The notes: generated by a model not told the origin, from the letters alone. Shown: positions 22,302 to 33,609, counted from the stretch's first letter. The stretch is DNA of 64,000 nt from Hofstenia miamia (GCA_004352715.1 SCFE01000003.1:4064316-4128315), one strand, 5' to 3'. Numbers and translations: made by a program.

Positions 22302-22712
22302 TGTGACAGTCCACGTGAAAAGGTGGCTGAAGAAGTGTTTTCATGTGAAAAGGTGTGTTTTATGAACACTGAGTTTTATGTATTTTTTAATTGCTCAGTT
22401 ATTAAAAAGTGCGGGTGTAATTTTTTTATTGTCACTGATGTTAATTACTGACATTTTAACAGATGTTATTTCTTGTACAGTATATATCTTGTGCGACATA
22501 TAGTAAATTCTCAAGCATTGGACAAACAGAGCAATGTAACAAAACTAAATGTGCATGAACAATGTATTACAATGGCGTTGAAAGTCAAACACTATGCTAT
22601 TTATATTGACTGTAAGACATATATAAGGCTTATAGGAAGCCTACAAATTTTAAACTCATTTTCTCAAAATGCTTCCTGTTGGTGTCAGCCACCTTTCATC
22701 TGAACTGTCACA
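22302..22712. mobile_element. TA-flanked MITE, 411 bp
   Basis: The left end TGTGACAGTCCACGTGAAAA (continuing GGTGGCTGA) is inverted at the right end (TCAGCCACCTTTCATCTGAA, continuing CTGTCACA). Arms are about 33 bp with a few mismatches. TA precedes at 22300-22301 and follows at 22713-22714. An internal repeat (GTGAAAAGGTG at two places near 22317 and 22348) is also visible. The 76-codon frame inside (22473-22703) reads into the right inverted repeat and is not treated as a gene. Confidence 0.78.
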
Positions 22713-22924
22713 TACATATTATGATTATAATGGGTATAATTTTCTTAGGATAAAAAAATAAATGCTTTACAATAGAGAATCATTTTATTCGATGACATAA
22801 GTAGAATTGAATTGTATTAGCTCCACTTTTTGTAGCATTTATGTTAATGGCATGTATTATACAACTAATTTCAATTTAATTCAATAAGCCGATGATATCT
22901 GCACATTCAGCAATAATACATTAA

Positions 22925-23700
22925 TGGATGAAATGAAATGAAAAATCTATATTTAGTTGATTTTTACAATATAAAATACTGTTTATAACTCAAATAGCGT
23001 CAAAAATGGAAATAAAGGAACAAAACACACAAAAAGCACATACAAAAATAATATTTACAAAACTAATTACAATTACGAGATTAGGCTTTGGCGAATTTAG
23101 GTTAGATGCGGTCTATTGAATATTCACTATTATAAAATTTAAAATCTCGCCATTTGTATTCAAGCCTTTCCTTTGCATAATTACAGAAGTATTTTTTAAT
23201 TTAGTTTTTGAATACTCTTTGTTTTAAAGATTTAGGTAAATTATTCCATATATTTATTGATGTGTTGAGAAATGGATTTTGCATTATTTTCTTGTTATAT
23301 GGAAGAGGCTTAATTTTTAGGGTTTTATGATTATTTCTAAGCAATATTTTAGAAGATAGAAAGTTGGATTTGTGATATGGAACAATATTAAATATTTTAA
23401 AGAAAGTAGTTAATATATTTTTATAAATAATGCATTGTGGATTTAGAAGTTTTTGTTAAGTTCTTGATTTCTGTTATTTATATATGATAAAATGCTATTT
23501 TTATAGCCCATTTTATTTGCACATTGAATTTATTCAAAAGTTGATTTATGTCGGTATACAGTATGTTTTCATAATTAAAGTGGCTTAGTATTAATGTGTG
23601 AATTAATTGAATTGCTGCTGTGGTTGGAAGCTGTTGTGATACATTGCTAAGAGCCTTAATTGAAATAGCCATTTTCTTAATAACACTAGTTATTTCTTTT
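22925..23700 (-). mobile_element. Non-LTR retrotransposon 3' relic
   Basis: The minus strand reads ISIKALSNVSQQLPTTAAIQ, LILSHFNYENILYTDINQLL and, in broken frames, IWNNLPKSLKQRVFKN. These are the blocks that follow reverse transcriptase in LINEs. The 3' end is marked by a short (TCATT)n tail, seen as GATGAAATGAAATGAA on the plus strand at about 22926. Confidence 0.7.
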
Positions 23701-25466
23701 GTGACGACGACGATACAATCCTAACGACGAATGGAACTATGTGCTGGATATTACCTAGTCTCATATTGTTGAATGAATTATTTTTAACATTTGCGCATTC
23801 TAATAGATAATCTGCCCCGCGAACGTTAGGGTTAGGTTAAATGTATATTTTTTAGACTTTGTCTGTAAGCCGCACTCTAAACACTAAACTATCAAACAAA
23901 TTTTAGGCACACAGGTTCAGCTTATGCACGAGAATTTACGATACTTAGGAATGACTTGAATAAAATTAAGGGTAACATACATATTAAAATAATACTGAGA
24001 ATATTAATTGCGAGAATAAAAGATATGGATTTAGTAGAGAGGCAATCACCTGTTCATGCGAAGCTTTGATCTAAATGCGTTTTCTTGACTGACAAATTAT
24101 TCAAACATTGTATTTACTGATTTGTGATTTAATCAAAATAGGAAATAATTGTCTCTAAGAAAGCATTTCTAAAACTAAGCAATATATTTTTAGGTCACTC
24201 CTCTATTCAAAGCATTTTGTAATATTGAATACCATATGGTAGTATTTTTGAGCCTCATCAAAATCCTATTGCCTTATGCTATGATTAAATTTCCGGGATT
24301 TAACTAAACAGAATTCAAGATTAGAATTTTTTATATGCCAAGGATTAGAAGTGTGTTTTGAGGAAACTCGTCACTAATGTCACCATTCAAATATGAACCC
24401 ATTAATTGCAAAAATTGAACTTTTATTAAAAACAAAAAACTCTTAAACAATGTATATATCTGATCAACCATGGCTAGGATACAAATTTTACAATTATTAT
24501 ACAACTCGTCATTGAACTATACCAGAAGCTTATATATAACTTGCAAATTTGGTGTTTAATTGTTTTGAAATAAGTGTGTGCATGGTCTGTACGTTTTATG
24601 ACGCTATTTTTATAAATTGTAAGTTATTTAAATGAAAATTCGTTTGATTATACAGAATGTATTTTATTAAATTTAAAATTTCCCATTTTTAAATATTAAA
24701 AAATATGTTTTCTTGCTGAAGCTGTGCGTACCGTGATATAAAGTTGGTATCAATATATATATTCGCAATTTCTTTTAATTGGGTTACAACCAACCAATCA
24801 AAATTTTAATATTTTAAGTATATATGAAAATTATGTTAAAATCTGGCATGTGTATAGAATGAGTGATAACGCCATAGCATCAGTAAAAGAATTTGAGCTG
24901 TCAAAAACAAGTATCTACTAGAACATAAAATTTCTACGGGAATTGAATTGCGCAAATAATGTAAAATCGATCCTCCAATACGGCATTGAATTGTTTTATT
25001 TCTAAAGAAATGTCAATTAACGGGATTAATCAATGATACAGTCAAAATGCTGAAAGAACAGAATAAAAATGAAGCAGATTCGTGAACATTGTCAGTGTTC
25101 AAGAACATCTCTCTCATGTGGTTCCAGGGTATAGAATGTTAATAACAAATCATTACAACAAAATTCGAGACGAAATAACATTAGATGCACCCACCATCCA
25201 TTCCTCGCCTTGTGCAAAAGCGAAGGTGATTTTATCAGGAAGTCTTTCAAAGTGTACTTCGGTATTATAGCTATCTGTATAAACAAAATAAAAATTTTTG
25301 AACGTAGAAGCAAAAGTATATAATTGAGAAATTAGACAAAAAATTACTATATAAAACCTTTTCTGAATTTTCTAGCAATACAAAATATTGAAAATTTATC
25401 TATAACACTATAATATTGTCACACTTAAATTATAAGTTTAAATAACAAGAGATAAATTTCAAAATG
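23701..25466. other. No gene recognised
   Basis: AT-rich intergenic sequence downstream of MAEA. A short frame near 25082-25270 has no support. Confidence 0.4.
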
Positions 25467-28400
25467 CTACATAATGAAAACTTTATCAGCTTGATCTATG
25501 TGAAACTCTTCTTTTGTAACTGGACATGTCACTTTGTTATTGTTTTCCAACGCCATTGTCATCAATGCCTAAACGAAAAAAAAATCCATTTTTAAGCAAG
25601 ACAACACAAGTGTCTTTTTTAAAAAATAGAATTCGAAATAAAATACTTTAGATGAGATAATCAAAAAATCATGGTTACGAAACATTCCTTTCAAGGAAGA
25701 AAAGTAGTTCGAAAACCCGACAGCGAAATTAATCTTATCATTTTATATATTATTTTTAAATGAAATAACTCGAACTAACAGTTTGTGAATAAGCTCGTCC
25801 ATTGGGAAGCATCATTGGGGGGTTGTGTTCGTCCATGATTTCCTTGGTAATTGGGCATATCAGTCTTGATTGTGTGCACTGTGCTATTGGTAAAGTTAAT
25901 GCGACTTTATTCAATTGGGAGCTACACACTGGACAATCTTTATTTTTAGTAGAAGGTGAGTAGCAATTGCTAAAAGTAATAATTAAGGAGATAATATGAA
26001 CATGGAAGCAAAGTAAATGTTTACCACCAACCTAGTTTTCATTGTGGAAAGACCTGCTTGAACGATCTGTGTAAAAACGGAACCATGATTTCCGATGCTG
26101 AGAACAAGTAATTTAGCATCACGGAATTGAAGACGGAGGTCTTCCCATCCGTCGTCTCTCACCAAATGCTAAAATGCTTAAACATTAATTAATAGCAAAT
26201 TGCCTATTTTCATTAAACTTGCTGAGAGTTTTTTGGCAAACTAAACCAAACACAATTTAAAAATAATCAAGATTGCATGAAAGAAGTTTACTCTACAAAC
26301 GGATACAAAAGTCTCTCCTTTCACAATATGAAAACGTTTTAAACAAATATAAGTCTTTTTCGTGGCTTACGCTTGGGAACTAAAATAGGTATCGAATCTG
26401 AAATTATTGGAGATTTTGTTGAAGCTTCTAAATCTTTAAACTCAGGTTTAAATCTGAAAAACGATTGGGGATGTACAGTGACAGTAATACCATCTGTACT
26501 AGATTGCAAATGTGATTGCTTAAGGGTAGTATTTAAACTTAAAAACGATTCAAATGTTAAAGTGTCATCATTTTCAGGATCCAAAGGATTCTCTGTTGAA
26601 TTCTGGATTTCAAATACTGAAGTATCATTTTGAACATCCAAATGCTTTAGATTGGGATTGGTGAATAAATGATTCGCTGTTGAATTTTGGATTTCAAATA
26701 TTGAAGTATCATTTTCAGCATCCAAATGCTTTAGACTGGGATTGGTGAATAAATGATTCGCTGTTGAATTTTGGATTTGAAAGTGTTTCAGTTTGAGTTC
26801 ACTTACTTTCGATTTTGCAAATCTATAAAAAATCTGTATGTTTTGCAAATCTTCCTTCAATTGATCAACACTAGGAGCAATAACTTTGGTAGACTTCATC
26901 TCTTCAATGTATCTAGACGCATTCAAAAACATCTGGATGGTTGTATTCAAATCTTCTTGTGAACTATCAACTATTGATAAAAGATCATTCAATGATAATT
27001 CATTGTTTTTCAACAAATAGCCAAAGTTGAATAGATCCATTGACGCATTATACAGTTTAATATTCACAATTAAATTTTTTTCTCGAAATCTGCTGAAATT
27101 CTGTGAAATATCGAGTTTGAATTCTTCAGCGGTTTCTTTGTGCACACCAAATATTCGCAGTTTTTCAGCCATTTGGACAGTCTTGTTGAAATTCAATAAT
27201 AGCCGATAATGAAGTTGTTCATGTGCGATCTGCAATTTCTTAAAAAACGTTCTTAAAGTTTCCAGCTGTTTTTGCATCGCAACAACCAATAAGGAATATT
27301 GATGAGTGTTGTTTGTCAGAACAGAAAGTCTAGACTCGTAATGACTTATCAATTCAAGATTTGTTGACATAGTAGAATGCAATATATGCAGTGTCCGACT
27401 GCTGCTATCACCTGACTCAGAAGCAACTTTCTGTAAACGAGAAATATCGTCTCGCATTTTATTTAGCACTTTACTTTGTAGAAACAGAAGAACCAATAAT
27501 GAAGCGATGGTAATAATTACCATCCAGAGAAAGAGGCAAATAACCCGCGGAAGTACATCCACAAGAAAACTGCTGGCACTTTTACACGACTTATGCATTG
27601 CAATGACTAAATTAACTTGTTAACACACGCCAAATAATTTTGATCAATTTTATGATTTAATTGCATGTCAACATGTTTTGTCCAAACATTGATTACTAAT
27701 TGCGCTAATTAGTTCTAATGATTCGTAGAAATATTTAATATTCCGATTTCAGGCAAAATTCTACATTTTTAAAGAATATAATACAAGCCGTTTCTCTATT
27801 CGGTTTCTCTAAAAATTGTCAAAATACTTGGTATTGTAACATTAAAAAACGAACTTCAACAGCATGTAACTACTGCTAGTTTTATTAAAAACTCCGCCGA
27901 AATTCAAAGCTATAGTCAAAAGCCAAAATTATCTTAAATCTAGAGAAAACCAATAGAAATGATACCATCTTATTTAAAACACGAAATTTGATTTTACGAT
28001 GTCATAAAATTATTAACATAGATTGTAGTAAAAGCGCAATTTCTCAAGTACCGAAATTATGTCAAGGTACATTCGAGCATTCTTTGGTTGAAAATAAAAA
28101 TGACTTTACGATTGCTAAAAGCGATATGTTTTGATAACTGTTCATGGTATACACACACCACAACCAGTCATGTTACTTCATTTCCATAATCATCCAGTAC
28201 TAATGTTAACGTTAAATATTATTTTAAACGAAATTTCTTTTTGAAACATTTGGTTATAAATTATTCTATTACACTGGATTTGTAGCTACAAAGAGAATTT
28301 ATTATACACATGAATGATTTGCAATCACCACTTTCCAATAATTCTAATCAAATCTAACAAGGTAAGTACCTATTTTGGTCACATTATTAAATACTACACC

Positions 28401-28690
28401 AAAAATTTGATCGAACTTTAAAAGGATCCATTGAGGATAGAATTTACATTCATGTTGGCAGGGATATTAAAAAAATTGCTGATAAAAAAACGGCCGTCTA
28501 AATGGGGGCCATGTTGAGAATCTCAATTGTACACGTACAGTTTGTGGTTGGTACAGAACTAAATCCACCTACCTCATATGGTGCAATACTGAAACTAGTG
28601 CTAGGGAACATCAATAAACCCATTACAAATTCCATGTCTGCATACTGACTTTCATCTGTGATTGAGGACAAAAAGTTTTTCTTGGCATAC
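25467..28690 (-). CDS. MAEA: MAEA/GID9-like subunit of the CTLH (GID) E3 ubiquitin ligase, C-terminal four exons
   Basis: MAEA pairs with RMND5 as the RING heterodimer of the CTLH/GID ubiquitin ligase. Four minus-strand exons join in frame with GT..AG borders: 28690-28573 (donor GTAGGT), 26168-26032 (GTTGGT), 25969-25780 (GTTAGT) and 25568-25467 (stop). They encode 181 residues, about the last 45% of the usual protein. The first gives the end of the CRA region ([10 protein letters not shown]...GLLMFPS...IAPYE), then [20 protein letters not shown] and [16 protein letters not shown]. The third gives the divergent RING ([47 protein letters not shown]), and the last [21 protein letters not shown]. 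The C-terminal match to animal MAEA is close. Exons for the LisH and CTLH parts were not found between 28700 and the plus-strand gene at 29673. The intron 26169-28572 contains another gene. Confidence 0.92.
26339..27598 (-). CDS. Intronless type II membrane coiled-coil protein nested in a MAEA intron
   Basis: A 419-residue protein from ATG 27598, not recognised as any named family. Residues 1-18 are a short basic N-terminus, 19-41 a membrane helix ([20 protein letters not shown]), and about 45-270 a long helical, probably coiled-coil ectodomain (heptad-like [28 protein letters not shown]). From residue 273 there are two full and one partial copies of a 28-residue repeat ([15 protein letters not shown]...LKHLD..NDTS). 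The tail is basic ([12 protein letters not shown]). About a dozen N-x-S/T sites lie on the predicted extracellular side, which supports a real secreted or lumenal domain rather than chance. It lies wholly within the 26169-28572 intron of MAEA, on the same strand. The long uninterrupted frame in AT-rich DNA is strong evidence of coding. Function unknown; an adhesion or scaffold role is only a guess. Confidence 0.85.
   Translation of the reverse strand: MHKSCKSASSFLVDVLPRVICLFLWMVIITIASLLVLLFLQSKVLNKMRDDISRLQKVASESGDSSSRTLHILHSTMSTNLELISHYESRLSVLTNNTHQYSLLVVAMQKQLETLRTFFKKLQIAHEQLHYRLLLNFNKTVQMAEKLRIFGVHKETAEEFKLDISQNFSRFREKNLIVNIKLYNASMDLFNFGYLLKNNELSLNDLLSIVDSSQEDLNTTIQMFLNASRYIEEMKSTKVIAPSVDQLKEDLQNIQIFYRFAKSKVSELKLKHFQIQNSTANHLFTNPSLKHLDAENDTSIFEIQNSTANHLFTNPNLKHLDVQNDTSVFEIQNSTENPLDPENDDTLTFESFLSLNTTLKQSHLQSSTDGITVTVHPQSFFRFKPEFKDLEASTKSPIISDSIPILVPKRKPRKRLIFV
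26561..26782 (-). repeat. 84-bp in-frame tandem repeat (28 residues)
   Basis: Unit 1 is 26782-26699, unit 2 is 26698-26615 and a diverged partial third runs to about 26561. Units 1 and 2 differ at only a few bases. Each carries two N-x-S/T sites (NST and NDT). Confidence 0.88.
27599..28572. other. MAEA intron, 5' side of the nested gene
   Basis: Should contain the promoter and 5' UTR of the nested gene if it is independently transcribed. I see no distinct element beyond AT-rich sequence. Confidence 0.4.
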
Positions 28691-28729
28691 CTAAAAGAAA
28701 AACAATTATATGTGTATATATATATNCTA

Positions 28730-29045
28730 TGTACTATGAAAATTGGAAAAAATGTGTACATCCGGGGAGCCTTCTGCAAATTTGCATAGTACATAGAGGG
28801 AGGCAGCTGTCATTCCATAAAAACTTGCTTAAACTTGATGAAAGTATGTGACCAGATAACATGTACAAAAAGCTGTATATTCTCAAAATTTTGAATTGTT
28901 GCCATAGCAACTGAAAAATTTCAGTGATAATTATATCTCCCTCTATGTACAGGTTGCTAATTATACCTCCCTCTCCGTACGCATCTGCATTATTTTATAT
29001 TTACAATGATGGATTTTTCCAATTTTCTTTATAAAATGTATACTT
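28730..29045. repeat. Possible fold-back element upstream of MAEA exon
   Basis: GAAAATTGGAAAAA at about 28737 is inverted at about 29012-29026. Inside, GTACATAGAGGGAG at 28789 is inverted at about 28936 and, less exactly, at about 28966. The nested inverted copies suggest a decayed MITE. A single N lies at 28726. Confidence 0.4.
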
Positions 29046-29672
29046 GGATATTCAATATGACAAAACAAATATTTGCAGATAACCTGGTTTACAAAGCAGA
29101 GTTGAAAGTGTTCGAAATTTTTGCAATCTAGCCTACTCCTATGCGATAGCCCTCAATCAATCTTCCTGTATTTTCCTTCAAAACAACTGATGCATTACAA
29201 AATTCATTAATTGGAGAAAATTCTATTAATGGAAATCATTAAAAATAATTTCAAATTTTGAAAGCTTGTTTCTGGATGTAGAAGAAATTATTTCAATAAG
29301 CAACTAACTTCTAATATTTATTAAATCATGCAATAAATTAATAATATACAAAATATAATAAACATAGAATATATAATGGACCCTGTTTACTGTCCGTATT
29401 GGTCCTATCCCTAGGGCCTAGCCCGCCTTACTTTGGCGCAAGTACCTACAAATATTAAAAATATTTCGTTCAAGTGACTAAAGCATCTCATTAAAATATG
29501 TAAGGTAGTAGCATTAACGCCCAATTACGTAATTAATGGTCGCCGTAATTTGATTTGCAGATTTTACGCCTAATAAATCAATTAATTAACAAATCATTGC
29601 ACAGCATGTCGCCGGTTTTTGATAAGAACTTTATATGTATAACTGGCGTGCACCTCACATTGTATTTGAACA

Positions 29673-30790
29673 ATGTACGGAAAACGATGCGTTCAAGTAG
29701 CTCTAAAAAATATAAACTTTGATGAAGGAAGAAGCATGATTACATCTAATGATAAAGTGAAGGAATGGCTGAACCATAACGACTCAGCTTATTATCAGCC
29801 TTCAAATTTGTCCATCTCGCTCTCTGACTCACCCCTAATAACTTCACCACCAATGATGAATTCAACGAAAATTTTTGAGAAAAATGATGAGGAAGTTGAC
29901 GCACTTACATCTTTAAGGGAAAATGAAGTTCAAGTAAGTTACATCGCTATTAGAATTTATCGATAATTTTTAAATTTATATGAAATTAATAATCATTTAT
30001 ATGTTCTCAAAAAAGCATAAGATCGATTTAGGAAAATTTCAAAATCCTTAATTTATTCTACATTTTTGGATATTACTCCTTTATCGGGATACTGTTAAAT
30101 ATAGGAAATTGTGAAGTGTATTCCTGCAGATATTGTTCATGACTAATATAAAAAAATGCTTAGTGAATATTAGTTAATTTTGTAATTGATTAATGTTAGA
30201 GGGCTTTAAATTTATTGAGCTATGTGAAATATAATATTTTAAAAAATATCTACATATATAATGTTTAGCAAGGAAGGATGACACAACAAGAAAGACTCCG
30301 TGCATATGTGAAGAAGTTGAAGTATAAAAGGAAAAAGAAGTCATCTGCTAATGTGGTACCCACTCCTAACCACCAAGAAACAAAAGCTTTAAATCATAAA
30401 ATGCGAACAAAAAAGTACAATCCAAAACCTATACAGTACTGTAAGGAAAAGTCATGCTTAAAGTGCAAAAAAGTTGTGAAGGATATGCGGCATCATATTT
30501 ATCGAAATCATAACGAAATTCCATCGCCAATAAAGATACTAATATTTGATTTTCATCGCTCAGAAATGCTAAAGAAAGTATTTTATTGCGCCAAATGTCG
30601 TCGTCTTTTTACAAATGAACGTAGACATCGTAAAAATTCGAATTGCTCGCATTACAAAAAAATTAAAGGTGGCATAAAATTTGTTGACATGCCGAAATGG
30701 TTTCAGTCCTATTTTAATCAAGACAAAATTGAGCCTTTTGTTAAAGTTATTAGAGACTTCAAAGAAACGTTATTAGAGACTTCAAAGAAA
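29673..30790 (+). CDS. Zinc-cluster basic protein, two exons, truncated by gap
   Basis: Exon 1 is 29673-29933 (ATG to CAA|GTAAGT, 87 codons); exon 2 starts at 30269 after TTTAG, phase 0, and runs open into the gap at 30791 (174 codons seen). Exon 1 encodes an acidic, serine-rich segment with no domain I know. Exon 2 starts very basic (YVKKLKYKRKKKSS). Then come a zinc-finger-like cluster SCLKCKKVVKDMRHHIYRNH (C-x2-C-x9-H-x4-H) and a second cluster FYCAKCRRLFTNERRHRKNS followed by NCSHY (C-x2-C...H...C). Such paired half-zinc-finger clusters occur in metazoan proteins with tyrosine-recombinase-like domains and in other DNA-binding proteins. The diagnostic part would lie in the gap. At the gap edge a 23-bp unit (GTTATTAGAGACTTCAAAGA, continuing AAC) is present almost twice. 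Confidence 0.7.
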
Positions 30791-31790
30791 NNNNNNNNNN
30801 NNNNNNNNNNNNNNNNNNNNNNNNNNNNNNNNNNNNNNNNNNNNNNNNNNNNNNNNNNNNNNNNNNNNNNNNNNNNNNNNNNNNNNNNNNNNNNNNNNNN
30901 NNNNNNNNNNNNNNNNNNNNNNNNNNNNNNNNNNNNNNNNNNNNNNNNNNNNNNNNNNNNNNNNNNNNNNNNNNNNNNNNNNNNNNNNNNNNNNNNNNNN
31001 NNNNNNNNNNNNNNNNNNNNNNNNNNNNNNNNNNNNNNNNNNNNNNNNNNNNNNNNNNNNNNNNNNNNNNNNNNNNNNNNNNNNNNNNNNNNNNNNNNNN
31101 NNNNNNNNNNNNNNNNNNNNNNNNNNNNNNNNNNNNNNNNNNNNNNNNNNNNNNNNNNNNNNNNNNNNNNNNNNNNNNNNNNNNNNNNNNNNNNNNNNNN
31201 NNNNNNNNNNNNNNNNNNNNNNNNNNNNNNNNNNNNNNNNNNNNNNNNNNNNNNNNNNNNNNNNNNNNNNNNNNNNNNNNNNNNNNNNNNNNNNNNNNNN
31301 NNNNNNNNNNNNNNNNNNNNNNNNNNNNNNNNNNNNNNNNNNNNNNNNNNNNNNNNNNNNNNNNNNNNNNNNNNNNNNNNNNNNNNNNNNNNNNNNNNNN
31401 NNNNNNNNNNNNNNNNNNNNNNNNNNNNNNNNNNNNNNNNNNNNNNNNNNNNNNNNNNNNNNNNNNNNNNNNNNNNNNNNNNNNNNNNNNNNNNNNNNNN
31501 NNNNNNNNNNNNNNNNNNNNNNNNNNNNNNNNNNNNNNNNNNNNNNNNNNNNNNNNNNNNNNNNNNNNNNNNNNNNNNNNNNNNNNNNNNNNNNNNNNNN
31601 NNNNNNNNNNNNNNNNNNNNNNNNNNNNNNNNNNNNNNNNNNNNNNNNNNNNNNNNNNNNNNNNNNNNNNNNNNNNNNNNNNNNNNNNNNNNNNNNNNNN
31701 NNNNNNNNNNNNNNNNNNNNNNNNNNNNNNNNNNNNNNNNNNNNNNNNNNNNNNNNNNNNNNNNNNNNNNNNNNNNNNNNNNNNNNNNNN
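30791..31790. other. Assembly gap (1000 N)
   Basis: Default-size gap interrupting the zinc-cluster gene. It begins inside a 23-bp tandem duplication and ends inside a dispersed repeat, both likely causes of the break. Confidence 0.95.
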
Positions 31791-31955
31791 CTCTAAGGGA
31801 GATCATTAATGATTGCCAAAAAATAAATGGCAAGATGCTGGGATATTAATATTAATTTCTAAATCAGTGATCAGATCGATCAAACAGGAATATCATACTC
31901 AATTGAAAAACAAAAACTTTTAGGAGCAATTAGAAATTTGATTGAAACTTTATAT
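31791..31955 (+). repeat. Dispersed repeat, inverted partner of 15041-15207
   Basis: The reverse complement of 15041-15207 from CTCTAAGGGAGATCATTAAT to the TTTATATATATA tract. It starts right at the gap edge, so the match may extend into the missing sequence. Confidence 0.88.
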
Positions 31956-32498
31956 ATATATATTAACTTGCCATTGTCATAATATTAATAATGCAAAATT
32001 CAAATATACTGTGACTTATAGCAATCTTGAAAGACGTATTTGTTTAGGTATATTCATATATATACCACTAAGCCAACAGACCAAAAGACATATTTGTATT
32101 TCAGCTTGAGTGCACAAAGCCTTCTTTTAAATAGATCTCCTGATCAGCTTCCTTGTAATTATCAATGTTTGTATATAATTTCACTAGAAACAGCTTTATT
32201 GCAATTAAGTAAGCGTACGTGTATAGAATGAGAAAATTTATGGCCAATGATATTTAAATGTTTAATGCTCTTTCTTTTGTTTCAAGCATGTTTATTCCAT
32301 TCCTATGAAGCTCTCGAGCCCCTATAAACAGGTGCTAAATTCGATTTCAGCATCTCAAACTTATTGTTACTAAATATCTTTAATCTAGAAATAAATTTCT
32401 ATCAAACTCAATCCCAGTTCATTCAAGTTTTAAAGCCGGTTTTTTGCACTTAAAATATACAATCTAACCCGTGGAGTAAATTATTATAATAAATACGA
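31956..32498. other. No gene recognised
   Basis: AT-rich sequence; short frames only. Confidence 0.4.
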
Positions 32499-32506
32499 AA
32501 TAGTAT

Positions 32507-32752
32507 CAGAGGTGCGTTTAGGATTTTTAAAACGAGAGAGGGGGCTGACACCCATTTTTAGAGAAAAAAATTGCAAAAAAATTTTTTTGAAGAAAAGTAA
32601 GCTTACACAAAATGTAATCGTCTGTTTTTAGCAGCAAATCGATTGAATTAAAGTTAACTATTTTCAATTTTGATAAAATGAGAACATTTTTCTTAAGTGT
32701 TTGCAGTTGGCCCCAAAAGGGAGAAACGAGCGCCCGCCTAAACGCGCCACTG
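32507..32752. mobile_element. hAT-type MITE, 246 bp, perfect 8-bp target duplication
   Basis: The left end CAGAGGTGCGTTTAGGATTT and the right end (inverted CAGTGGCGCGTTTAGGCGGG) form short inverted repeats ending in CAG...CTG. The flanks are AATAGTAT at 32499-32506 and again at 32753-32760, a perfect 8-bp duplication as made by hAT transposases. No transposase frame; non-autonomous. Related in ends and length to the elements at 37545 and 44649. Confidence 0.85.
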
Positions 32753-32760
32753 AATAGTAT

Positions 32761-33323
32761 CCTTATTTGATGTTGTTTTAATTCTTTCAAACTTTCTTAA
32801 CGTTTATCATATTTCCAAAAATCTTGCACTCATGTTCTAATCTTAACTCTATAGATTGTCTTTACCTAGGATATTCTTTTCAGCAAGTCAGAAAGTCCAG
32901 GATTTGTTTTATAACTTTGCTTATGAATGTGATACTTCAATGTATTCATTGGGATTAATCTATGCGTGGTTTCAAAATTTTGGTGAAACATGTCAGATTA
33001 TTTTTATATATGCCTCTACATTAACGTTAATGAACATAAAATGTAAATCATATCAGAAATGAAATTTGGACTAAATTTTGAATTCGCGCCCAACCAATGC
33101 ATACAAAGGGCAAATATAAATACCACACGTTTCAATAAATATGTTGGATATCACTAAAATTAATAATATTAAACTGAATCAAAGATTAAAGATTTTGCTA
33201 ATTCAAGATAGGTATATTTTATTAAATCCCAATTGAAGCTTACCATTTTAGCGAAAATCTAGACCCAATTACATCCTAGAATGCTATTTAAGTATATATG
33301 CAGATCACTACTGTTTTACAATT

Positions 33324-33327
<4 letters not shown>
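32761..33327. other. No gene recognised
   Basis: AT-rich sequence with no supported feature. Confidence 0.4.
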
Positions 33328-33360
<33 letters not shown>

Positions 33361-33576
33361 NNNNNNNNNNNNNNNNNNNNNNNNNNNNNNNNNNNNNNNN
33401 NNNNNNNNNNNNNNNNNNNNNNNNNNNNNNNNNNNNNNNNNNNNNNNNNNNNNNNNNNNNNNNNNNNNNNNNNNNNNNNNNNNNNNNNNNNNNNNNNNNN
33501 NNNNNNNNNNNNNNNNNNNNNNNNNNNNNNNNNNNNNNNNNNNNNNNNNNNNNNNNNNNNNNNNNNNNNNNNNNNN

Positions 33577-33607
<31 letters not shown>
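33328..33607. repeat. (TA)n microsatellite around a gap
   Basis: TA tracts flank 216 N at 33361-33576; probably one long unresolved TA array. Confidence 0.88.

Positions 33608-33609
<2 letters not shown>

Noticed and set aside
22473-22703. 76-codon frame as a small gene
   Set aside because: It lies inside the TA-flanked MITE and its end is the inverted repeat.
23824-23842. Interstitial telomere-like TTAGGGTTAGG
   Set aside because: Only about two units; expected by chance in AT-rich DNA of this length.
26373-26633. Plus-strand frames opposite the nested gene (also 26771-26962 and 27027-27209)
   Set aside because: Shadows of the long minus-strand ORF; they lack independent support.
29100-29200. 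Minus-strand RSRLDCKNFEHFQLC as a 5' MAEA exon
   Set aside because: Slight similarity to the MAEA region before the CRA domain, but a stop lies just upstream and splice sites and phase do not fit.
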